A stretch of DNA of 6,360 nucleotides from Acidimicrobiia bacterium (GTDB lineage: Bacteria > Actinomycetota > Acidimicrobiia > IMCC26256 > PALSA-555): assembly GCA_022865365.1 (NCBI GenBank), contig JALHSW010000064.1:1-6360 (forward strand), given 5' to 3'. The notes beneath the pieces are model-generated. The model was not told where the DNA came from. It saw only the letters and a list, made by a program, of their open reading frames with translations, and did not search any database. Every line of letters begins with the position of its first letter. Position 1 is the first letter of the stretch. Shown here piece after piece: positions 1 through 6,173 of the stretch. A program made the translations under genes and the position numbers.

Positions 1-276
1 ATCGACGACCAAGCCGAGCCCGTCGTTAGCGAAGTTGTGCGACGAGTCCTCCGACTGCAGGCGGAGCGCGATCTCCTCTCCCGGTTCCACGGTGAGACGC
101 TCGGGTGAGAACTCGAAGTTGCTCGCTTGGATCCGTACCGGGCGCGAACCGGCCTGGGGCTCGCCACCGGCGCGGCCCGCGATCTGGCCGGTCTCGACGT
201 CACCGCCGGAGCACGCGGTGAGGAGGAGTGCGCCGGCGATCCCGATCGCCGTGACGCGGGCGTGTCGTCGGCTCAC
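1..276 (-). CDS. Cupredoxin-like lipoprotein, N-terminal part (3' end outside window)
   Basis: Ninety-two codons are visible from a GTG start at 276, and the gene runs off the left edge. The N-terminus is a lipoprotein signal: basic residues (SRRHAR), a hydrophobic stretch (AIGIAGALLL) and a lipobox LTAC with Cys22, so the product should be lipid-anchored on the outer face of the membrane. A Gly-rich linker (about residues 23-46) leads into a beta-rich segment, VRIQASNFEFSPERLTVEPG, followed by SSHNF. This pattern is typical of small cupredoxins, in which the His before Asn-Phe is the first copper ligand (here His80). The other expected ligands (Cys, His, Met) lie outside the window, so copper binding is inferred. 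The start overlaps the stop of the upstream reductase gene by four bases and has no good ribosome binding site of its own, which suggests translational coupling. The product could be an electron carrier or a copper-handling protein. Confidence 0.8.
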   Translation of the reverse strand, partial: MSRRHARVTAIGIAGALLLTACSGGDVETGQIAGRAGGEPQAGSRPVRIQASNFEFSPERLTVEPGEEIALRLQSEDSSHNFANDGLGLVVD

Positions 277-1082
277 TCGCCCGTTCGAGCGGGCGGTCGC
301 TCGATGATCTGTGCGGTCCGGTCGTCGTCCACTGGAGCCTCGGGCTGAACCTCGACGGTGTCGAAGCGGACGCCCGGAGGTGCGGTGAGCACCATCGCGA
401 CGGCGCGTGCGATCGCTTCGGGCTCGAGAACGCCGCCATGGCGCTGCAGCCCGAACCGAGGCCAGTACGTCATCAGGTCTTCGAGCTCGTCCATGGGCCA
501 GTCGAATCCGAACTCGCTGAGGGTCGGGCCGACGCGGACGACGGTGGAGCGGATCCCCGTCCCCTCGCATTCGAGGGCAACCGAGTGCGCCAGCGCCTCG
601 AGCCCGGCCTTGGTGGCGGTGTAGGTGGCCATGCGGGGGCGGGCGTGGCGGGTTGCGTCCGAGGTGATGAACACGATGTCGCCGCGATCGCCGCGCTCGC
701 GCAGGGCCGCGATGAGGATCTGGCTCGTGAGGATCGGGCCGAGGAGGTTCGTCTCGACCTCACGCTTGATCGCGTCGGGCGCCGCGCGATGCAACCAACC
801 CGGGGTGGCGATGCCGGCGTTGTTCACGAGCGCGTCGACCGGGCCGAGCTCGGCGTCCACTGCGGCGAAGCACGCGGCGACCGAGCCGGCATCGGTCACG
901 TCGAGGGGGGAGGCGAACGCGGTGCCGCCTGCGTCGCTCACTGCGGCAGCGGTCTCCTCCAGCCGGTCGACCCGCCGGGCGCCGAGCCCGACTCGCCAGC
1001 CGAGACGCCCGAGCTCCACCGCGATCGCCACACCGATGCCGGAGGAAGCCCCCGTCACCAGTGCGGTCCGTTCGTCGCTCAC
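273..1082 (-). CDS. Short-chain dehydrogenase/reductase (classical SDR)
   Basis: A 269-residue NAD(P)-dependent oxidoreductase of the classical SDR family, cytoplasmic and of normal family length. The Rossmann nucleotide-binding motif TGASSGIG is at residues 10-17, the NNAG motif at 87-90, and the catalytic tetrad is complete: Asn112 (ETNLLG), Ser141 (FITSDA), Tyr154 and Lys158 (YTATK). ARR at residues 35-37, just after the second beta strand, would suit NADPH better than NADH, but this is an inference. The usual PG after the sixth strand is replaced by VGPT (184-187). The substrate cannot be predicted. The reading frame is open further upstream, but the GTG at 1082 is chosen because the protein then begins just before the first beta strand (ALVTG) and a GGGAG sequence lies nine bases upstream. 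The stop overlaps the lipoprotein start (GTGA). The upstream minus-strand gene ends 61 bases away, so all three may be cotranscribed. Confidence 0.93.
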   Translation of the reverse strand: MSDERTALVTGASSGIGVAIAVELGRLGWRVGLGARRVDRLEETAAAVSDAGGTAFASPLDVTDAGSVAACFAAVDAELGPVDALVNNAGIATPGWLHRAAPDAIKREVETNLLGPILTSQILIAALRERGDRGDIVFITSDATRHARPRMATYTATKAGLEALAHSVALECEGTGIRSTVVRVGPTLSEFGFDWPMDELEDLMTYWPRFGLQRHGGVLEPEAIARAVAMVLTAPPGVRFDTVEVQPEAPVDDDRTAQIIERPPARTGE

Positions 1083-1143
1083 GTCGCTGTGCTCCCGCCG
1101 TTCCGCGGATGCTCGGATGCATCGGTCCACAGACAGTAGGGGG
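1083..1143 (-). promoter_or_regulatory. Short intergenic leader of the reductase gene with RBS and possible -10
   Basis: This 61-base gap between two minus-strand genes carries the reductase ribosome binding site (GGGAG on the minus strand, nine bases before the GTG at 1082). A TACTGT at 1139-1134 matches the actinobacterial TANNNT -10 pattern and would give a leader of roughly 45 bases, but no convincing -35 is seen. Read on the plus strand, GGATGC occurs twice eight bases apart (1107-1112 and 1115-1120), and the second copy is part of an 8-base palindrome, GATGCATC (1116-1123). These could be operator half-sites or chance. The gene may have its own promoter as well as read-through from upstream. 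Confidence 0.3.
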
Positions 1144-2118
1144 TCAGCCGAGGCCGCCCCACGCGACGACGTCGCCCGCGGCCTCCACGAGCAGATTGGT
1201 GTCCTCCAAGGCGACCGGGACCTCGAGCGTCGTGACGCCGGGCGCTCCAAGGGCATCGGCGATGCGGAGGCGGTGCTCGTCGGCGTCCTGCAGACGACCG
1301 CGCGAGCCCCACCCGACGATCACCAGGTCGAGGCCCTCCTCGCCAGCCGCGGCGCACGCCGACGCGGTTGCATCGTCGAGTGGTTCGGTGGTCACGGCGA
1401 TCGCCGGTCGACCGGCCCGAGCCGCCTCGATCGCCAGGCGTGCCGCGGCACCGGGCTCGCGCACCGCCGGTACGACGACGCGGCGGGGCTCTCCCGGCGC
1501 GAGTGCCGGTGTGGGGAAGGTGCGCGCGACCCAGAGGCCGGCAACGCCTGGATCAGCCGCGACGAGCCCAGCCGGGGGCAAAACGGCGCCGAGGTCGGCG
1601 ACCGCGCGCGCGGGATGGAGCGGCACCTTTTCGTCGACGTATCCGGGCGCGGCGATCGCAGCGAGGCGGGGGTAGAGGTCGTTGACGAGTGGTACGCGAG
1701 CGGGACCGCCGACGTTCTTGGATGGCGGTGCTGCGGCCGCGAGCGATGCGAGGTCGTGCACGTCGATGTCGACCACCGGCGCGAGTGCGAATCGCTCGCG
1801 CGGCGACTCCGCATCGTCGACCCCCACCGCAAGGATGGCGTCGGCCTCGGACCACCCGAGGAGCTCGAAGTCGCGCGCTTGGAGCCCGCAGGTCCCGAGG
1901 TGATGCGGGCTGTCCCAGTTGAACGCGCCCTTCGCGCCCCACGTGTTGGCGACGCCGAGGTCGTGGGCGGTCGCGAGGGCGCGGAGTCCCGCGAGCGCGT
2001 CGGCCGTGCGTGCGTCGGGACCGACGAGCACGCCGGGACCGGCCAGCACGACGACTCTCTCACTCGCAAGCGCGGCCAGAGCGGTCGGCGGTCCGGCAGG
2101 TTTCGTCACGCGCGCCAT
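1144..2118 (-). CDS. ThDP-enzyme-like protein without PYR domain or cofactor motifs
   Basis: A 324-residue protein resembling the central and C-terminal domains of the acetolactate synthase/decarboxylase family. Residues about 20-128 look like the central domain: VVVLAGPGVL, then a segment with GAKGAFNWDSPHHLGTCG, then ADAILAVG and VVDIDVHD, matching the family order of a GKG turn, a HxxLGxxG loop, aDxxLxxG and a final DxD strand. Residues about 183-324 look like the C-terminal domain (LVAADPGVAGLWVARTF, then an Ala-rich helix). Two things are missing. There is no N-terminal PYR domain with the catalytic Glu. Where the Mg-ThDP motif GDG...NN should be, the protein has AVTTEPLD and IVGWGSRG. 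It is therefore probably not a ThDP enzyme by itself; it may bind another ligand, act as a regulatory subunit or be a decayed paralogue. The reading frame is intact, so it is not an obvious pseudogene. ATG at 2118 is used; GTG at 2109 is an alternative. The family assignment is moderately sure, the function unknown. Confidence 0.72.
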   Translation of the reverse strand: MARVTKPAGPPTALAALASERVVVLAGPGVLVGPDARTADALAGLRALATAHDLGVANTWGAKGAFNWDSPHHLGTCGLQARDFELLGWSEADAILAVGVDDAESPRERFALAPVVDIDVHDLASLAAAAPPSKNVGGPARVPLVNDLYPRLAAIAAPGYVDEKVPLHPARAVADLGAVLPPAGLVAADPGVAGLWVARTFPTPALAPGEPRRVVVPAVREPGAAARLAIEAARAGRPAIAVTTEPLDDATASACAAAGEEGLDLVIVGWGSRGRLQDADEHRLRIADALGAPGVTTLEVPVALEDTNLLVEAAGDVVAWGGLG

Positions 2119-2120
2119 GG

Positions 2121-2146
2121 TGACATGGCCGTCTACGATCCCGGCG
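2121..2146 (+). promoter_or_regulatory. Possible leaderless promoter of the NIPSNAP-like gene
   Basis: TACGAT at 2134-2139 fits the actinobacterial TANNNT -10 pattern and lies seven bases before the GTG at 2147. That is about the spacing expected if transcription begins at or next to the start codon. No Shine-Dalgarno sequence precedes this GTG, which is consistent with a leaderless transcript. No clear -35 is visible. Confidence 0.35.
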
Positions 2147-2878
2147 GTGGCCGACCCTGCTGGTGCAGCACCGCTTCCCCGACGCGCCGTCTACCTCCAC
2201 GAGCTCATCGACATCGTCGGTGAAGGTGCAATGCGCTACATGGAGCTCACCGCGGCGCGTGGTGCGGGAGACGCGTCGGGCGGCACCCTCGAGCTCGTCG
2301 GCACCTGGTACACGATGGGCTCGACCGGCCGCTGGCCCCAGGTCGTGAACCTCTGGGAGTGCGTCGAAGGCTGGGCCGGCTGGCGAGCGCTCATGGAGCG
2401 AACCAACCTGCGCCGCACGACCACACCCGAGCTCGAAGCGTGGTGGAGTGAGGCGTTGGTGAACCGCTCCGGCGGTTTCGACCGCCTCATGGCCGGTGCG
2501 CCGGGGTCGCCAGCGCTCGCCGACCTACGCGCGAGTGGCGTGAGAGGAAGCGTGTTCGTGCACGAGCTGTCCCGCTGCAGGCCCGGAGCGGCGCTCGACT
2601 ACCTGGCCGCGGTGCGGGAGGAGTGGGCGCCCGTCGCGGCCGACTACGGCCACATCCCGGTCGGGCTCTACGAGGTCCTCCTCACCGATACCGAGGTGAT
2701 GACGATCTGGGCGTCGAGCCCGCAAGCGCACTGCGATCTCATGGTCGCTGCGACCGATGGCACCGATGAGCGAGTTGCGCGTTGGCGGGTGAGCGCGCGC
2801 GACTACCTGACCGAATGGCGCGAGGAGCTCATGACGCCCTATCCCGGCACGCTCCTGTCGGCCGGCGACACGCTCTGA
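2147..2878 (+). CDS. NIPSNAP-like protein with two dimeric alpha-beta barrel halves
   Basis: A 243-residue soluble protein with no signal peptide or membrane segment. It consists of two related halves, each a strand-helix-strand unit rich in aromatic residues. Half one starts with VYLHELIDI (15-23) and continues with LVGTWYTMG (50-58) and WPQVVNLWEC (63-72). Half two starts with VFVHELSRC (136-144) and continues with GLYEVLLTDTEVMTIWASS (173-191). The shared VxxHEL start followed by a Trp-rich strand is what is seen in NIPSNAP-type ferredoxin-like folds, where two such units form a barrel. The biochemical role of bacterial members is not established, and no catalytic residues can be named. 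The start is uncertain: GTG at 2147 is chosen because of the TACGAT box just upstream, while ATG at 2117 would add ten residues and overlap the start codon of the divergent gene. The gene ends 48 bases from the convergent phosphatase gene. Family assignment is by pattern only. Confidence 0.78.
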   Translation: MADPAGAAPLPRRAVYLHELIDIVGEGAMRYMELTAARGAGDASGGTLELVGTWYTMGSTGRWPQVVNLWECVEGWAGWRALMERTNLRRTTTPELEAWWSEALVNRSGGFDRLMAGAPGSPALADLRASGVRGSVFVHELSRCRPGAALDYLAAVREEWAPVAADYGHIPVGLYEVLLTDTEVMTIWASSPQAHCDLMVAATDGTDERVARWRVSARDYLTEWREELMTPYPGTLLSAGDTL

Positions 2879-2884
2879 CCTGCG

Positions 2885-2897
2885 TCGACCTGGTCGA
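2885..2897. terminator. Small perfect hairpin between convergent genes (weak terminator candidate)
   Basis: TCGACCTGGTCGA is a perfect inverted repeat: a five-base stem with a three-base CTG loop. It lies seven bases past the stop of the NIPSNAP-like gene and 30 bases past the end of the convergent phosphatase gene. The stem is short and there is no T-tract on either side, so any role in termination is weakly supported. Nothing else in the 48-base gap looks like a terminator. Confidence 0.25.
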
Positions 2898-2926
2898 GAC
2901 CACGGCCCGGATCGTGCACCGGACCG

Positions 2927-4510
2927 TCACGGGGTCGCCGACCTAGACGTTTGGCCGTCGAGCCCGGGCCCCCCTCCGTCGGACCGGGGGGTCGGCGTCA
3001 CCGCGAACTCGAGGTCACGGCCGAAAACCTTCTCGAACAGCTCGCGCTTTCGGCGCGCACCCCAGAGCTCGAGCTCACAGTCGTCGCGCGCCGTGATTCG
3101 AACCACCGCGAGCGATGGGCCCACCCGCACGTCGACGCGCTCGACCGTTCCACTGCGGCTGCGGTCGAGACCGTCGGCGATGCGCAGCAGCGCGGTGAGC
3201 GGGCGGAGGCGGGCCTCGTCGAGCAGCGGGAGCTCGTCGGTCGACTTCGGCTGACCGCGCCGGTGCCAGCGGGCCAGGCCCGCGAGCAGCTGGACCTCTT
3301 CGGGCGTGAAGCCGCGGAGCTGTCCGTGTCGGATGAGGTACGCGCCGTGCTTGTGGTGACCCTGTGAGGCGACGTGCTCGCCGATGTCGTGCAGCAGCGC
3401 GCCGTACTCGAGCAGCTCGCGGTCGTCGGACGACAGCCCGTGCAGCTCCTGGGTGTGGTCGAAGAGCTCGCACGCCAGCGCCGCGACGTGCCGCGCGTGA
3501 TCGTCGGCAACGTTGCAGCGGCGCGCCAGTGCCTCGACCGACGCGCGCCGGATGGCGCGGGGATCGTCGGACCACTCGGCCGGGTCGCGCCGGGCGATCG
3601 CGTCGAGCACGATCCCTTCACGCAGGGCCCACTCGCTCACGACCATGTCTTCGATCCCGAACAGCTCCATCGCGGTCGCGAGGAAGAGCGATCCGGCCGG
3701 GATGAGGTCGACGCGGCGCGCCTCGAGTCCGTCGAGGCGCAGGCGCGCGTCGGCATCGGACGAGAGGATCTGCTCGTGGAGCGGCAAGAACTCGTCGCGG
3801 GTGAACGTCAGCTGGTTGAGCGAGTCGGGGACGTTCTGCTTGCGTCGAGTGGCGACCATGTGCCCGAGGTCCTCCAGGGTGCCGCTGCTCCCGACGAAGC
3901 GCTTGGGCCCGAAGCGGGCGACCGCTTCGGCGATCGGCTCGAGGATCTCGACGAGATGGGCGCGCAGGCGGCGCTGCTCGTCCTTGGAGATCGGGTCGGT
4001 GGTGACGAACTCGGCGGTGAGGCGCCCGACCCCGAGGTGCTCGCTGGTCGCCCAGTGCAGGCCGCCCGCGTCGCCCACCATGATCTCGACGCTGCCGCCG
4101 CCGAGGTCGAAGCACAGCGCCGGCGCCGGCTCCAGCAGCACACTCGCCCGCACCGCTCCGAAGATGAGCTCGGCCTCGCGGCGTCCGCTGATGACCTCGA
4201 CCGCGACGCCCGTCTCGGCTTCGATGCGGTCGACCACCGCGTCGCCGTTCGCGGCAGAGCGGATCGCGCTGGTCGCGCAGGCGTGGATCTCGGTCGTGTC
4301 GGCGGCCTCGGCGAGGAGGGTGAACCGGCGAACGGTGGCAATCACCACGTCGAGGGCGGCGTCAGTGACGCGGCCGTGGCGGCTGACCACGTCACCGAGG
4401 CGGATCATCGCCTTCTCGGTCGTGATCTTCTCGAAGCCCCCGTCGGGATGGGCGTCGGCGATCAGCAGGTGGAAGGAGTTGGTGCCCAGGTCGAGCGCGG
4501 CGATCCGCAC
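2927..4510 (-). CDS. Exopolyphosphatase / pppGpp phosphohydrolase (Ppx/GppA family) with HD domain
   Basis: A 527-residue cytoplasmic enzyme of the ASKHA fold expected to remove terminal phosphate from polyphosphate and/or convert pppGpp to ppGpp. Family motifs appear in order: DLGTNSFHLL (7-16, phosphate loop 1), a Glu-rich stretch REAELIFGAV (111-120) that should hold the catalytic Glu (probably Glu112), DLGGGSVEIMVG (135-146, phosphate loop 2), GSSGTLEDLG (207-216) and DLIPAG (268-273). Residues about 325-450 form an HD-type domain with His341, His374-Asp375 (LLHDIGEH), HHKHGAYLI (385-393), WH (415-416) and Asp447 (IADGLDRSRSG). This gives the length of E. coli Ppx/GppA rather than the short forms of about 320-345 residues known from mycobacteria. 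The last 20 or so residues are a Gly/Pro/Ser-rich tail with no recognisable fold. The start is GTG at 4510 with no Shine-Dalgarno sequence; a TACCCT box six bases upstream suggests a leaderless mRNA. Whether it prefers polyphosphate or pppGpp cannot be told from sequence. Confidence 0.95.
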   Translation of the reverse strand: MRIAALDLGTNSFHLLIADAHPDGGFEKITTEKAMIRLGDVVSRHGRVTDAALDVVIATVRRFTLLAEAADTTEIHACATSAIRSAANGDAVVDRIEAETGVAVEVISGRREAELIFGAVRASVLLEPAPALCFDLGGGSVEIMVGDAGGLHWATSEHLGVGRLTAEFVTTDPISKDEQRRLRAHLVEILEPIAEAVARFGPKRFVGSSGTLEDLGHMVATRRKQNVPDSLNQLTFTRDEFLPLHEQILSSDADARLRLDGLEARRVDLIPAGSLFLATAMELFGIEDMVVSEWALREGIVLDAIARRDPAEWSDDPRAIRRASVEALARRCNVADDHARHVAALACELFDHTQELHGLSSDDRELLEYGALLHDIGEHVASQGHHKHGAYLIRHGQLRGFTPEEVQLLAGLARWHRRGQPKSTDELPLLDEARLRPLTALLRIADGLDRSRSGTVERVDVRVGPSLAVVRITARDDCELELWGARRKRELFEKVFGRDLEFAVTPTPRSDGGGPGLDGQTSRSATP

Positions 4511-4522
4511 GATCCGAGGGTA
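4511..4522 (-). promoter_or_regulatory. Leaderless promoter of the exopolyphosphatase gene
   Basis: On the minus strand TACCCT (4522-4517) matches the TANNNT -10 pattern and is followed by exactly six bases before the GTG at 4510, so transcription would begin at the start codon. A weak -35-like TTCAGT lies 18 bases upstream of the -10. The lack of any Shine-Dalgarno sequence before this GTG agrees with a leaderless mRNA. Confidence 0.45.
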
Positions 4523-4526
4523 GCGG

Positions 4527-4532
4527 TACGCT
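4527..4532 (+). promoter_or_regulatory. Candidate -10 box of the aldehyde dehydrogenase gene
   Basis: TACGCT fits TANNNT on the plus strand and would give a leader of about 58 bases before the ATG at 4597. It sits only four bases from the opposite-strand -10 box of the phosphatase gene, so the two promoters would be back to back. No good -35 is visible, so this is tentative. Confidence 0.3.
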
Positions 4533-4582
4533 CACCCCCGACTGAACGCCGGATCGGACACCGGACGTGCCCAACCCGAGGT

Positions 4583-4587
4583 GGAGG
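4583..4587 (+). promoter_or_regulatory. Ribosome binding site of the aldehyde dehydrogenase gene
   Basis: GGAGG is a full-strength Shine-Dalgarno sequence nine bases before the ATG at 4597. It decides the start in favour of this ATG over the in-frame GTG at 4567, which would place the binding site inside the coding region. Confidence 0.8.
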
Positions 4588-4596
4588 AACATCGCG

Positions 4597-6069
4597 ATGA
4601 CAGACCTGCAGGCAGAGCATCGGATGCTGATCGACGGCAAGCTGGTCGAGGCCGCGTCGGGTCGGACGTTCGCCAACGTCAACCCGGCGACCGAGGAGGT
4701 CATCGGCCAGGTCGCCGACGGCGGGGTCGAAGAGATGGAGCAGGCTGTCTCGGCCGCACGGCGCGCCTTCGATGACACCGACTGGTCCACGAACCGCGAA
4801 CTGCGCGCGCGGTGTCTCCAGCAGCTCAAGGACGGGCTCGATCGTCATCGTGAGGACCTGCGGCCGCAGATCGTCGCCGAGGTGGGCACGCCGATCGCGC
4901 TCACGTACGCGATCCAGCTCGACTCGTGCATCGACGACATCCAGTACGACATCGACATGATCGAGGCCTACGTCTGGGAGCGCGATCTCCCGGTCAACGA
5001 GTTCATGGGCACGACGAGCGCGCGCAAGGTCTTCCACGAGGCCGTCGGCGTGTGCGGTGCGATCACGCCCTGGAACTTCCCCTTCATGCTGAACCTCTCG
5101 AAGATCGGGCCGGCGCTCGCCGCGGGCAACACCGTCATCCTGAAGCCCGCGCCCGACACGCCCTGGAGCGCGACCGCGATCGCCAAGATCGCGGCCGAGG
5201 AGACCGATCTGCCACCGGGCGTGCTCAACATCGTCACCGCGGGCGACAAGGCCGAGGTCGGCGAGGTCCTCACCGGTGACCGCCGCGTCGACATGGTCAG
5301 CTTCACGGGATCCTCGACCACGGGGCGCCGGATCATGGCGCGTGGCGCCGACACGCTGAAGCGGGTCTTCCTCGAGCTCGGGGGCAAGTCCGCCAACATC
5401 GTGCTCGACGATGCCGACTTCGCGGCGGTGGTCCCCACCGGCTCGATGACGTGCATGCACGCAGGGCAGGGGTGCGCGATCACCACGCGGATGCTGTTGC
5501 CGGCCTCGCGCTACGACGAAGGCGTCGAGCTGCTCGAAGCTGCGTTCTCCGCGTTCCCGTACGGTGATCCGACCGATCTCTCGAACATGATGGGACCTCT
5601 CATCAACGAGCGCCAGCGCGAACGCGTGCTCGACTACATCGAGAAGGGCAAGGCCGAGGGTGCGCGCCTCCTCGTCGGTGGGGGACGGCCCGAGCAGTTC
5701 CCCAAGGGCTACTTCGTCGAGCCGACGCTGTTCGTCGACGTCGACCCCGACGCAACGATCGCACAGGAGGAGATCTTCGGCCCGGTGCTCGCCGTCCTGC
5801 GCTACGAGGACGACGACGACGCCGTGCGCATCGCGAACAACTCGACCTACGGCCTCTCGGGCTCGGTCGCGTCGGCGTCACTCGATCGGGCCATGAGCAT
5901 CGCCCGACGGATCCGCACCGGAACCGTCTCGGTGAACGGTGGCCAGTGGTTCGGTCCCGACTCACCGTTCGGCGGCTACAAGGACAGCGGGATCGGTCGC
6001 GAGCACGGGCTCGAGGGCTTCGAGGAGTACCTCGAGACCAAGACCATCGGTCTGCCTGTCGAGGCGTAG
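4597..6069 (+). CDS. NAD(P)-dependent aldehyde dehydrogenase (mycobacterial AldA-like)
   Basis: A 490-residue enzyme of the ALDH superfamily, of usual length, oxidising an aldehyde to the carboxylic acid with NAD(P)+ in the cytoplasm. All key positions are present: PWNFP (158-162) with oxyanion-hole Asn160, the cofactor-contacting Lys183 in LKPAPDTPW, FTGSSTTGR (236-244), general base Glu260 in LELGGKSANIV, nucleophile Cys293 in HAGQGCAITTR, the cofactor-binding Glu392 in EEIFGPV, and the C-terminal PFGGYKDSGIGREHG (457-471). From memory, GQGCAITTR, AFDDTDWS and RVDMVSFTGS closely match M. tuberculosis AldA, so it belongs to that subgroup. The natural substrate is unknown, so no gene symbol is given. 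The ATG at 4597 is supported by a GGAGG nine bases upstream. It diverges from the phosphatase gene and precedes a class II aldolase-family gene by 104 bases, possibly in one transcript. Its TAG stop lies in the first copy of a 15-base tandem repeat. Confidence 0.96.
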   Translation: MTDLQAEHRMLIDGKLVEAASGRTFANVNPATEEVIGQVADGGVEEMEQAVSAARRAFDDTDWSTNRELRARCLQQLKDGLDRHREDLRPQIVAEVGTPIALTYAIQLDSCIDDIQYDIDMIEAYVWERDLPVNEFMGTTSARKVFHEAVGVCGAITPWNFPFMLNLSKIGPALAAGNTVILKPAPDTPWSATAIAKIAAEETDLPPGVLNIVTAGDKAEVGEVLTGDRRVDMVSFTGSSTTGRRIMARGADTLKRVFLELGGKSANIVLDDADFAAVVPTGSMTCMHAGQGCAITTRMLLPASRYDEGVELLEAAFSAFPYGDPTDLSNMMGPLINERQRERVLDYIEKGKAEGARLLVGGGRPEQFPKGYFVEPTLFVDVDPDATIAQEEIFGPVLAVLRYEDDDDAVRIANNSTYGLSGSVASASLDRAMSIARRIRTGTVSVNGGQWFGPDSPFGGYKDSGIGREHGLEGFEEYLETKTIGLPVEA

Positions 6070-6123
6070 GCCGTCGAGGTGTGGGCCGTCGAGGTGTGGG
6101 CCGTCGAGGTGTGGGCCGTCGAG
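6064..6123 (+). repeat. Four-copy 15-base tandem repeat overlapping the stop codon of the ALDH gene
   Basis: The unit GTGTGGGCCGTCGAG occurs three times without a mismatch (6079-6093, 6094-6108, 6109-6123). It is preceded by a diverged copy, GCGTAGGCCGTCGAG (6064-6078), which contains the last sense codon (GCG) and TAG stop of the aldehyde dehydrogenase gene. Fifteen bases is five codons, so the array keeps the gene's frame and would encode AVEVW repeats if translated. The GTCGAG just before the array (6058-6063) matches the unit's end, suggesting the array grew from the 3' end of the gene by slippage or unequal exchange. No other copies are seen in the window. Confidence 0.9.
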
Positions 6124-6129
6124 GGGCAG

Positions 6130-6158
6130 CTCTCGCTCCGCCGTGCCGCCCGTGAGAG
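6130..6158 (+). promoter_or_regulatory. Possible hairpin covering the RBS of the downstream aldolase-family gene
   Basis: CTCTCGC (6130-6136) can pair with GTGAGAG (6152-6158), giving seven pairs including one G-U around a 15-base loop. The right arm contains most of the GAGAGGA (6154-6160), which is the only Shine-Dalgarno-like sequence before the ATG at 6174, although its 13-base spacing is long. The hairpin might reduce translation initiation or protect the upstream message. There is no T-tract, so it is not a standard terminator. Confidence 0.25.
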
Positions 6159-6173
6159 GATCTGGTCACGGCG

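Noticed and set aside
35..348. Two short plus-strand frames near the left edge
   Set aside because: They are antisense to the lipoprotein gene, which has a clear signal peptide, lipobox and cupredoxin-like segment.
1083..1256. N-terminal extension of the SDR by 58 residues
   Set aside because: The extension is Arg/Ser-rich, overlaps the end of the upstream gene, and precedes a good GTG start with GGGAG nine bases upstream.
625..2223. A 532-codon open frame on the plus strand
   Set aside because: It runs antisense across both the SDR and ThDP-like genes, which have clear family motifs. Its own product is Arg/Ala/Ser-rich with no recognisable domain, as expected from GC-rich antisense frames.
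2898..2926. CCGG...CCGG as a rho-independent terminator
   Set aside because: It has only a four-base self-complementary stem and no T-tract on either strand.
3374..4600. A 408-codon plus-strand open frame
   Set aside because: It is antisense to the exopolyphosphatase gene, whose motifs are complete. The product has no recognisable motif.
4462..5460. A 332-codon minus-strand open frame
   Set aside because: It is antisense to the aldehyde dehydrogenase gene and would also run through the divergent promoter region. It has no conserved motif.
6064..6123. CRISPR array
   Set aside because: The units are only 15 bases, directly abutting with no spacers, and in frame with the preceding gene.
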